Of a stretch of 64,000 bases of DNA, positions 56,920-64,000 are shown in pieces (the stretch's first letter is position 1; each line of letters begins with the position of its first letter). Both the position numbers and the translations under genes were made by a program. The notes beneath the pieces are model-generated. The model worked only from the letters and a program-made list of their open reading frames with translations. It did not search any database and was not told the DNA's origin. The DNA comes from Planctomycetia bacterium (GTDB taxonomy: Bacteria; Planctomycetota; Planctomycetia; Gemmatales; Gemmataceae), in assembly GCA_005786805.1 (NCBI GenBank), contig SYCV01000255.1, forward strand, positions 1 to 64,000, in the 5' to 3' direction.

Positions 56920-57792
56920 TCATTCAATGCGAATTGCATAAAAGGCTGAATCACGGTCAACCAGCTTGGAGGAACCAGCTATGGCCTTAGCATCTGAGGT
57001 AAAAAGAAAACCTTGAAAAATCTGCTCTATCCTGGGGAATTTGATAATGAATTGGATAGCATGGGGTGGAGCACCAGCCTTGCCACGGACATCATATTTT
57101 TGTCCATCTTTGTCTGAGTAAAATGACCCCACCACCTCACCAAGATCATCGACCTTCAAAATTAACTTTCCAGTCCTCCTGCCGTCATCATTTAACTGAT
57201 ATGTGCCATTGAAATACTTCATGTCAAAATTGGGACCGACAACAATAGATTCATCCTTTTTCATAGGTTTTGCCTCGGGATGAGGTTTGTGAACAAGGTA
57301 AATTTTGGCCTTACCCAAAGGAGTGAGCCTAGGCCCGCTCTTTTCGGAATCAAAAAGAATATCCCCGCCTAATTCAGGTGGCACAACTTGGCCAAGATCA
57401 AAGCTGAACCTGAACTTGGAAAACAAAGCTATGTTTTTAGATGAAGCAATGACAGTCCGTTCTTCTCCCTCTCGATATGTTGTAAATCGCTCAAGTAAGA
57501 TCATTGGGGTCGCATTATTTGCATCAATCTTCTGTCTAGCAAATTGAACCAAAGCCCTGGAGTAACGCCCTTCATTTGTCCTTACTATTATAAAACCAGC
57601 CTGAATCCCCAATAGCACTGGATCCAGATCAGAAATTTCCTTAAGAGTTAACGAATCGATCTCCCTGCAAAAGTCGTTTTCGACCATTTTCTTCAGCACA
57701 ATATTTGTGTATTCATCAAAAGTGTCGGCATTTACAAAATCAGGAAGTATAAAAAAAACAAATAAAATCAACAAAAAATGATATCGATACAT
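56920..57792 (-). CDS. Exported beta-rich protein, avidin-like C-terminus, unknown function
   Basis: A 290-residue protein. ATG 57792 gives a proper signal peptide (HFLLILFVFFILPDFVNA); an ATG 24 bases earlier would bury it. The N-terminal part has QAGFIIVRTNEGRYSRALVQFA and a TFTTYREGEERTVIASSKNI-like beta segment. The C-terminal 100 residues form a barrel-like repeat of strands (FNGTYQLNDDGRRTGKLILK, VVGSFYSDKDGQKYDV) reminiscent of avidin/lipocalin-type barrels. It lies 39 bases downstream of the PqqD-M50 gene and is likely the last gene of that operon, so it may be a substrate or accessory protein. Family not recognised with certainty. Confidence 0.72.
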   Translation of the reverse strand: MYRYHFLLILFVFFILPDFVNADTFDEYTNIVLKKMVENDFCREIDSLTLKEISDLDPVLLGIQAGFIIVRTNEGRYSRALVQFARQKIDANNATPMILLERFTTYREGEERTVIASSKNIALFSKFRFSFDLGQVVPPELGGDILFDSEKSGPRLTPLGKAKIYLVHKPHPEAKPMKKDESIVVGPNFDMKYFNGTYQLNDDGRRTGKLILKVDDLGEVVGSFYSDKDGQKYDVRGKAGAPPHAIQFIIKFPRIEQIFQGFLFTSDAKAIAGSSKLVDRDSAFYAIRIE

Positions 57793-57831
57793 TTTTGCAT
57801 CCGTGAAAGTAAACATAAAAATTACAAGTAT

Positions 57832-60117
57832 TTATCTTACCAAGCCGATGTCAAAAAGGTCACTTATAATTCGCCAAATCCACTGGGCACAAGTTTCAGG
57901 CTGGAGATAAATTTTGGCTTGCGCCATGCATCCCGGAAAAATCGTGGCATCGGCATCAACGACATCAATATAAACAAGAAATTGCTGTGTCTGAGGAATA
58001 AGTTGATTTGGCACATCGGTCGCCTTTACGGGAATTGGCCCGCCTGCCTTATTGGAAAGTGCCATTGGAATTTCCTTAGCCTCGGATGAGGGAAGGCTTT
58101 CCTGTCGGATTCGTCCTTTCCAAACCTTTGAATCACGCCCCTGCACTCTTATGAAGATCTCAGGTTCCCAGGAAGATCCCGCTTGGTCATTTTTCCCTTT
58201 CAATGATTGGGCGGTGTAAAGATTCTGTCTTAATTGATTAAATTCAGATGGAACCAAAGGTAGACATACACTAAGAATCTTGGGTTCATAAATTGAAACC
58301 AGCGGCGCGTTTGGATCGTCTAAAAACAACTTTCCGATATCCTCCGCTTTTGGAGCATGGCCAATAATACCATCCCGACTGGCAAGAATCGCAAGTTTAT
58401 CTTTTTTCAGCTTAACCAAAGTATCTGATTCAATTCTGGCCATATCGCCAGTTTTTACTGATTTGTTGATTTCCATTTCAATACGATCACGCTCGGACCG
58501 ATCATAGGTGCGATCTTTCAAAACCAAAAGAACTCGATGGTATTTGTCACTGGCCTCAAGTTCAGTTTTCGCAGCGGAAAGCTTGGTTTCAAGTTCGTGA
58601 TTGCTGAAAATAGCAAGCTCATCACCCTTGAAAACCTCTTGGCCGGGACGCACCTTGATATTTTGCAAAAATCCCGGGACAGTCACAAAAAGCTTATCCG
58701 TGGTTTCCGGCCTTGGGACCACAAGTCCATAGCCACGCAAACGATTCACGGGAAGTGGAACAGTGAAAAAAACCACAACAAGAACTGCGGCAATAAGGGC
58801 AGTCATTGTTGTTCGCGCACGATTCATATCAGGCAACCTCCCCCTGCGGAATAAATTTTTCCCAAACCTGTAAACAGGCCACCCGACCATCGAGCAAATA
58901 GAAGCCAGAGTCAAGGCGGCACTTATGACTTCAAGCTTGTAGGGTTTGAGAAACGAATACATGAAATACAGGATTGTAAAAGTGACAACCCACCTATACA
59001 AATAGCTAAAAACTGCATAGGAAATAAAAAGTGTTTTTCGCGTCGATGCCATGTAAGGTTCTGGTGGAACCTCAATCCCAAAACAATATTCAAGAGCGAG
59101 ATTCTTAATGAAACGATTGGCGCGTTCCCTAAGGTTCGGAATTTCCAACCAGTCGGCAAGCGCATAATAACCATCGTATCGCATGAGCGGATTAGCATTG
59201 AAAACCACCGTGCTAACACTACATACGATCATGATGCACAGGGAAAGGTTGTTGATGAACGGGTCATTGGGTGTATTCCACCAAATAAAGGTAGCTATGG
59301 ATGCGATTATGAGTTCAACATAAATCCCGGCGGCACTGATTATGATTCTGTGCCATTTATTAGGCAGGGTCCAAGCATCAGAGACATTCGCGTAAAGAGC
59401 AGGTGAAAAACAAAGGAAGAGCATGCCCATTTCATGAACTTCACCACCAAACTTTTTGCAACTGAGTCCATGGCCGAACTCATGAATCACCTTGACAATG
59501 CCCAACGCCAGCCAGAGATAGATCAAAGTTTTAAAACTGAAGAAAAACTCGTAATAATTAGGCAACTTTTTGCGAAATGTATCGAAATGGGATGCCACCA
59601 GCAAAACAGCGGCACCCATGATGCAAAGACTTATAAAAAACCAACCGAGTGTGAAAATCCAACTAAAATACTTGAGCATATGCTTAAGCACATTGTCGGG
59701 ATCAAAAACAGGAACCTTGATGTAAAGAATATTGGTGAAGGCTTGGAAAAGCTCTGTTCGTTTCTTTTTCACATGCCTTTCAAACAATTGCTTGCCTGAT
59801 TTGGGGGCTTCATTTTGAGCCAACCCAGCGGTCAAAAGCTGTTGGGCAAAAGCCTCGAGATCTTCAAGCCTCAAACGATCAGGACGAAATCTATCCTCAT
59901 ACGCCTTTTGAGCATCTTGAAGGGTTCTCTTTCCATCCATGAATTCAAGCAAAAAATGCTCATGTTCCTTAAGCCTGTAATAGCGAAGGCTAACAGGATC
60001 CTTGACAACAAAAAACTTCCTGCCCTCATAAAGCTGGGATTCGATCGACAAATCCTTGCGCAAGCGGATTTTAATCTGCTTGCGTCTTTCTAGATCTGAT
60101 GAAACAGCTTCACTCAT
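57832..60117 (-). CDS. PqqD-like / M50 site-2 protease / HlyD-like fusion membrane protein
   Basis: A 761-residue multidomain protein of the putative peptide zinc metalloprotease group. Residues about 15-105 resemble a PqqD-type peptide-recognition fold (VKDPVSLRYYRLKEHEHFLLEFMDGKRT). The intramembrane M50 protease has HEFGH at 212-216 and a second metal motif NPLMRYDGYY at 309-318, with several membrane helices. After a helix near 450 comes a lipoyl/HlyD barrel-sandwich domain (KVRPGQEVFKGDELAIFS) and coiled coil. Known relatives such as YydH act in peptide maturation and export. It is third in an operon with two other HlyD-like proteins. Confidence 0.9.
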   Translation of the reverse strand: MSEAVSSDLERRKQIKIRLRKDLSIESQLYEGRKFFVVKDPVSLRYYRLKEHEHFLLEFMDGKRTLQDAQKAYEDRFRPDRLRLEDLEAFAQQLLTAGLAQNEAPKSGKQLFERHVKKKRTELFQAFTNILYIKVPVFDPDNVLKHMLKYFSWIFTLGWFFISLCIMGAAVLLVASHFDTFRKKLPNYYEFFFSFKTLIYLWLALGIVKVIHEFGHGLSCKKFGGEVHEMGMLFLCFSPALYANVSDAWTLPNKWHRIIISAAGIYVELIIASIATFIWWNTPNDPFINNLSLCIMIVCSVSTVVFNANPLMRYDGYYALADWLEIPNLRERANRFIKNLALEYCFGIEVPPEPYMASTRKTLFISYAVFSYLYRWVVTFTILYFMYSFLKPYKLEVISAALTLASICSMVGWPVYRFGKNLFRRGRLPDMNRARTTMTALIAAVLVVVFFTVPLPVNRLRGYGLVVPRPETTDKLFVTVPGFLQNIKVRPGQEVFKGDELAIFSNHELETKLSAAKTELEASDKYHRVLLVLKDRTYDRSERDRIEMEINKSVKTGDMARIESDTLVKLKKDKLAILASRDGIIGHAPKAEDIGKLFLDDPNAPLVSIYEPKILSVCLPLVPSEFNQLRQNLYTAQSLKGKNDQAGSSWEPEIFIRVQGRDSKVWKGRIRQESLPSSEAKEIPMALSNKAGGPIPVKATDVPNQLIPQTQQFLVYIDVVDADATIFPGCMAQAKIYLQPETCAQWIWRIISDLFDIGLVR

Positions 60118-60141
60118 GCGGTCAAACCATCCATGCCTTGA

Positions 60142-62307
60142 TTATTTATCCGTTGAATTTGCGGATTTTGCACCAGGTATAACCAGAGTTGCCATCCCGC
60201 CGGGATGTAACCAACCGGGATTTTTTAGATCAACCCAGATACGAACCTGCCTGGAATTTGAATCCAGGAAATTTTCATTCAGCGCGATTGTTCCTGTCAA
60301 TGTTTCCTCTACTTCGCGTTTGTTTGGCAATGCCCAAACTAAAACCTGATGATCTTGGGTTCCAGTTACCGCAAAACTTCCATCGGGGGAAAATGCGCAA
60401 CAAGATGAGGATCCTCCAGTCCAGATATATTGCCGAAGCTCCGCTGGCCGGGCGTTGTTAATCGGAGTTCTCCATAATTGAACCTTACCATCGCCACCAC
60501 CATTGGTAATTACAGTCTTGCCATCAGGGGAATAGACCGCGAAATTCGTGAAACTGGAGGAACCTGAATTGGAATGAATAACGCCTTCAATATGCTTGTC
60601 AGAAAGTGATAAAACCCTAATTTCTTTTCCTTGGTCAAACAAAATGGTTTTTCCATCAGGACTTGCAGCCAAATGCGCGACATCCCCACTTCGCTTGTCG
60701 AAAGACAAAAGATAATTTGGCTCGATTTTTCCTGAATCAAAAGCCCATACCCGGATTGAATTATCTTTTCCAGCAGTGGTGATTTTTGATTGGCCCGCAA
60801 AACCCACAGAGGTTATCCCCGAACGATGGGCATCAGGAAATTTTTGTACAAGTTCCGTGCTTGAAATTTTCCAAACACAAAGAGAATGATCCTCACCTGC
60901 GGAAACAGCAAACTCACCATCAGGCGAAATAGCTACCGAATGAACACTTCCCCTATGGCCTGAAACCGAAGTTTTTATGGCATCTTTTTCCCTTACCGTG
61001 GCAGGAGAAAAGAAAACCAATGACCCATCAGAAAGGCCGGATACAACCTGGGATGATTTTCCACTGTAACAAGCCATGGACTTAACAGGGTGCCTTAATG
61101 TCAATGACCATAGCTGTTCCCCATTGCCTGGATTCCAAGCGCGAATACTGGAGTCTTCACTACCGGAAAAAATTGTTGTTGAACCATTCTGCTGGCAAAC
61201 ACCAATGGCGTTCACCTCTTGCAAATGCCCCCTCAAAACCAGCTTTGGTTGCTCAGGTTGGGAAGGTTCAACGATCACCTTTGTCTCTCGGCCGATTGTT
61301 CGCGCGTCTTGGACTTCCACCAGCCCCTCAACCCTTAGACGATCACGATTTTGAACCTGAAGCAATGGTTCAAGGTTTTTAATAGCCTCACCACGGTTCC
61401 GATAAATTGTTTTAATCACCCCGGGAATTGAACTGCGAATTTCATGCATCTTTAGAGTTGTAACAGCAGCGTTTAATTCCCTCTGGGCTTGAACCACAAG
61501 TGCCGCTTTACCTGTCTCTTCATCGATATACCTGCGCCAAAACAACTCAGCGGATCGATATTCTTCATCTGAACCAGCCCCCTTCTGCCTTAGTAAGGAC
61601 TGCTGTTGAAACCTTTTGTGAGCCTCATCACGGGTTTTTTCACTGGCCCTACGGTCAGCTTCACTTGCCTCAAGTTTGGCAGCGCGAATTCCCAGGTCAT
61701 CCAAAGCCAAGACAGGGTTTACTAGGGCAACCATCTGGTTTTTTTGAACCTCATCTCCAACCTCAAGCTTGAAAAAGGTTGCTTCTTTGTAATCCAATGA
61801 CATCTTGCCGGGAATCAGAGGATCATCCCCACCTTTCCAAAGTCGGAATTTTTTATTCGGCTTGGCATCAAGCAAAATCAAATCATTACCGGAAACCTTA
61901 TCATCCTCCACAACCAACCTGCTGATAGTAAGTTTGAAAATATCCTCAGGATGAACATCGCGCTTGGGTTTGATGTCGGTGCCGACAAACAAAAGCTTGC
62001 CGTCTTTTTCAGCGGGAATTTCCTGCCGCTCCATCGCACTGATTCGGGCGTTGGGAATCACCAATGGTTGGTTGACACCCGGCCTCGAAACGGTCACGGA
62101 AACAGGGGGTTCAACTTTAGGCTGATTATTACCCTCAACAAAACTGACTTTATTTTCCCCAACTTGGGCGACAATGTCATCATTGGCGGGGATAAAAACC
62201 AATTCATCAGTGGCTACAGCTTTTTGATAGGTGGTTTTATTGACCGCATTTAGCAAAACCACCCCAATACCAAAAAACAGGACCGTTATCGCAGACCATC
62301 TAAACAT
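60142..62307 (-). CDS. HlyD/RND-type periplasmic adaptor with inserted WD40 propeller
   Basis: A 721-residue protein. GAGGAG before ATG 62307 fixes the start; an N-terminal anchor follows (SAITVLFFGIGVVLLNAV). Residues about 60-350 are adaptor-like with lipoyl segments (VEVQDARTIGRETKVIVEP, LEVGDEVQKNQMVALVNP) and a coiled coil. Then about seven WD40-type repeats (AISPDGEFAVSAGEDHSLCVW, FSPDGSFAVTGTQDHQVLVW). After the propeller the adaptor resumes (RQVRIWVDLKNPGWLHPGGM), so the propeller is inserted in the beta-barrel region. This layout is unusual. It lies 24 bases before the PqqD-M50 gene. Confidence 0.88.
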   Translation of the reverse strand: MFRWSAITVLFFGIGVVLLNAVNKTTYQKAVATDELVFIPANDDIVAQVGENKVSFVEGNNQPKVEPPVSVTVSRPGVNQPLVIPNARISAMERQEIPAEKDGKLLFVGTDIKPKRDVHPEDIFKLTISRLVVEDDKVSGNDLILLDAKPNKKFRLWKGGDDPLIPGKMSLDYKEATFFKLEVGDEVQKNQMVALVNPVLALDDLGIRAAKLEASEADRRASEKTRDEAHKRFQQQSLLRQKGAGSDEEYRSAELFWRRYIDEETGKAALVVQAQRELNAAVTTLKMHEIRSSIPGVIKTIYRNRGEAIKNLEPLLQVQNRDRLRVEGLVEVQDARTIGRETKVIVEPSQPEQPKLVLRGHLQEVNAIGVCQQNGSTTIFSGSEDSSIRAWNPGNGEQLWSLTLRHPVKSMACYSGKSSQVVSGLSDGSLVFFSPATVREKDAIKTSVSGHRGSVHSVAISPDGEFAVSAGEDHSLCVWKISSTELVQKFPDAHRSGITSVGFAGQSKITTAGKDNSIRVWAFDSGKIEPNYLLSFDKRSGDVAHLAASPDGKTILFDQGKEIRVLSLSDKHIEGVIHSNSGSSSFTNFAVYSPDGKTVITNGGGDGKVQLWRTPINNARPAELRQYIWTGGSSSCCAFSPDGSFAVTGTQDHQVLVWALPNKREVEETLTGTIALNENFLDSNSRQVRIWVDLKNPGWLHPGGMATLVIPGAKSANSTDK

Positions 62308-62378
62308 GATTATCTCCTCACCAACACTTAATTCACATTGCAATTCTATTCACAGGGGAATGACATTAAGCCCGCTGA

Positions 62379-64000
62379 TTAAAAGAAAAACACGATCTTT
62401 TCGTAGAAAAATTCCCACAAGCCATAAAATAGTGAATAACCCATCTTTTCATTTCCACATATGATTTTCGCATGCACCTCAGTACCGGATAGCAGCAACT
62501 CACGCGGTAATTCGTACTCCTTATCAACCCCAGCCAAAGTCACGCATGCAATCACCACGGGTTCAGCCTCCATTCCGGAAGATCTTTCCGGATTGGCTTC
62601 CCCACCAATTTTCACCTTGTTCAGCTTGCCTTTAAATTTCCTTGTGGGATCACTTCTAACTATAAAATCAACATCCAACTCATCCTGTTTCAACCGGACA
62701 AAACCTTTTAAAACCTGCCCTATGTGCTGTTGCGGAATCTTTAATTCGACCTCCCATGGACCATCCACAGCCCCCAGTCGAAGCAATTCTTCCGATGGTT
62801 TCACGACTCGATTGGTGAGATTTTCCTGAAAAGCACTACTCAAGACTTTCCATTCCTTGTTACCGACTCTTAAGGATTCCTGGGGTGTAAAAACAGGTGC
62901 TTTTAATGCAAAAAAACCTTCTTTTTGGACATTCAAATCTGCGTGAGTCCTTTTAACCAACGCATCAAGTTCCCGCTCCTTGCTCATTCGAATGATGTTA
63001 CTCTTCTCAGCTTCAACAAGGCTGGACAACCTCTCCGCATCCGTCCCCTTGCTTGAACGCTGTTCATACATTCGGGCATCCCGATCAGCAACCTGTATCT
63101 CCTTGCGCTGGGTTCGAATGTCTTTTTCCAGTTGACTGTCATACATGATTCCCAAGGATCGATTCTCAGATACCAAATCACCGGGCTTCACACTCAACTC
63201 TTTAATGACCCCTTCCACTGTGGAGAAGACTTTTCGTCTTATTTCATGCTGCAGTTGTCCGGTCGCATCCATCTTTAAAGGGTATGGTACAAAATAGAAC
63301 ATAAACCCAAGCCCAATCAAACCAATCAGGACAGCAAGGGTAATCGCTTTTGTTGCCCCACCAAGGCCCTCTTGGACTTTTGCAAGAGGCATCCAAATGT
63401 AGCGCATTGGAATTCTGCGATATTGAATTGAATTAAAAACAGCAGTTGCAGCGTGCCGACCAACCACATCAAGCCTGGCAATCAACTGTTGAGGATCAGC
63501 AGGGGGATCAAAAGATTCCATCACAAGCACGGTGCGATAGGGAGGCTTTCGATCTTTATCACGATCATCTTTAACCGGATAAACAACCAGTAATTTACTA
63601 CCACTTTCAGCAAGATAGGCATCCAAGGCCGACAAAACCTTGGGAGGCAAAGTTTCTTCTTTGGTGCCACTGAACACCAACTTTTCACCCCATTCCAAGA
63701 CCCTTGAGGATAGTTTTTGCATTAACCGCACAAGATTGGACCGTTTTTCAACAACATCCGCACCAGAAATAGCCTCAATTACAGGCTTTCTACCATAACA
63801 AACAGCAACGCTTAACCGATCACAGTTGATCAATCGCCTGCCATCATTCGCTATTTGATAGGCAACTTCAACAGGGTCAAGGCTTGCATGAACCAAACGA
63901 GAAAACGATTCAACTTGGGTCCAAATCTGCTGCTGGCCAAGCATCTGGCCTAACATTTGATTTCGCTGATAGCGGGTGGCGATATCAGCCATCAACGCTA
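62379..64000 (-). CDS. GAF-domain HlyD-family membrane-fusion protein (5' truncated by window)
   Basis: At least 538 residues; the frame is open to the window edge, so the N-terminus may be missing, though ATG 63992 is a possible start. A GAF-like domain (about 30-180; LINCDRLSVAVCYG, SGSKLLVVYPV) precedes a membrane helix (AITLAVLIGLIGLGFMFYFV), then a HlyD adaptor: the lipoyl segment (VFSTVEGVIKELSVKPGDLV), a coiled coil (residues about 290-360) and a beta-barrel (GPWEVELKIPQQHIGQVLKG). First visible gene of the operon. A cytosolic sensor on a secretion adaptor suggests signal-gated export. Confidence 0.86.
   Translation of the reverse strand, partial: ALMADIATRYQRNQMLGQMLGQQQIWTQVESFSRLVHASLDPVEVAYQIANDGRRLINCDRLSVAVCYGRKPVIEAISGADVVEKRSNLVRLMQKLSSRVLEWGEKLVFSGTKEETLPPKVLSALDAYLAESGSKLLVVYPVKDDRDKDRKPPYRTVLVMESFDPPADPQQLIARLDVVGRHAATAVFNSIQYRRIPMRYIWMPLAKVQEGLGGATKAITLAVLIGLIGLGFMFYFVPYPLKMDATGQLQHEIRRKVFSTVEGVIKELSVKPGDLVSENRSLGIMYDSQLEKDIRTQRKEIQVADRDARMYEQRSSKGTDAERLSSLVEAEKSNIIRMSKERELDALVKRTHADLNVQKEGFFALKAPVFTPQESLRVGNKEWKVLSSAFQENLTNRVVKPSEELLRLGAVDGPWEVELKIPQQHIGQVLKGFVRLKQDELDVDFIVRSDPTRKFKGKLNKVKIGGEANPERSSGMEAEPVVIACVTLAGVDKEYELPRELLLSGTEVHAKIICGNEKMGYSLFYGLWEFFYEKIVFFF

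Overview
The window comes from a planctomycete (Planctomycetota, probably class Planctomycetia). The evidence is the density of families largely confined to that phylum. There are two PSD1 (DUF1549/DUF1553) cytochromes each paired with a Tat-exported DUF1501 protein, a DUF1592-type cytochrome paired with a DUF1552 protein, a giant PVC-type haem-binding dehydrogenase, two large Ser/Thr kinases, SUMF1-like proteins and DUF1080-like secreted proteins. Base composition looks AT-rich for this phylum, by eye and not computed. No mobile element, CRISPR array or rRNA was found.

Layout. 1-2.3 kb: a two-gene operon of an FAD-dependent reductase (cut by the window edge) and a type III polyketide synthase, convergent with gatB. 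3.9-8.5 kb: an iron and Fe-S block with a small secreted protein, bacterioferritin and its [2Fe-2S] partner Bfd, then iscR-iscS-iscU-iscA, a terminator, hscB and a tRNA-Val whose first base lies in the hscB stop codon. 8.6-12.2 kb: PSD1 and DUF1501. 12.6-15 kb: a membrane glycosyltransferase and hemB. 15-20.2 kb: a three-gene glutathionylspermidine-synthase-like operon, then an SDR and an M19 dipeptidase-like protein. 20.3-31.7 kb: CIA30 protein, kinase-SUMF1 fusion, M20 amidohydrolase, DUF1592/DUF1552 pair, a candidate selenoprotein and a secreted SUMF1 protein. 31.9-37.9 kb: PVC dehydrogenase, two small secreted proteins and a TlpA-like thioredoxin protein. 38-47.3 kb: kinase with a long helical C-terminus, aldo/keto reductase, second PSD1/DUF1501 pair and an alpha/beta hydrolase. 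47.5-49.6 kb: hscA-iscX, the missing half of the ISC system. 49.6-56.8 kb: psuG, rsgA, a tiny sigma-54-driven ORF, class I fumarase, epimerase, hemA and a HemX/CcsA protein. 56.9-64 kb: an operon of three membrane-fusion (HlyD-like) proteins, one fused to GAF, one carrying a WD40 propeller and one fused to PqqD-like and M50 protease domains, plus a small secreted beta-rich protein.

How it fits together. The two ISC loci rebuild almost the whole proteobacterial-type set (IscR, S, U, A, HscB, HscA, IscX); only the ferredoxin Fdx is not seen. Bfr/Bfd next door handles iron storage and release. HemA, HemB and the HemX/CcsA protein supply haem for the many CxxCH cytochromes. The cytochrome/Tat pairs are probably cell-envelope oxidative and glycan-processing modules.

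The strongest novelty candidates are two. The gene at 29510-30760 reads through an in-frame TGA as C-V-U in a thioredoxin-like context and has a SECIS-like hairpin directly downstream. The HlyD/WD40/PqqD-M50 operon at 57-64 kb looks like an uncharacterised peptide-processing and export system. All calls are from reading the sequence; no searches were run.
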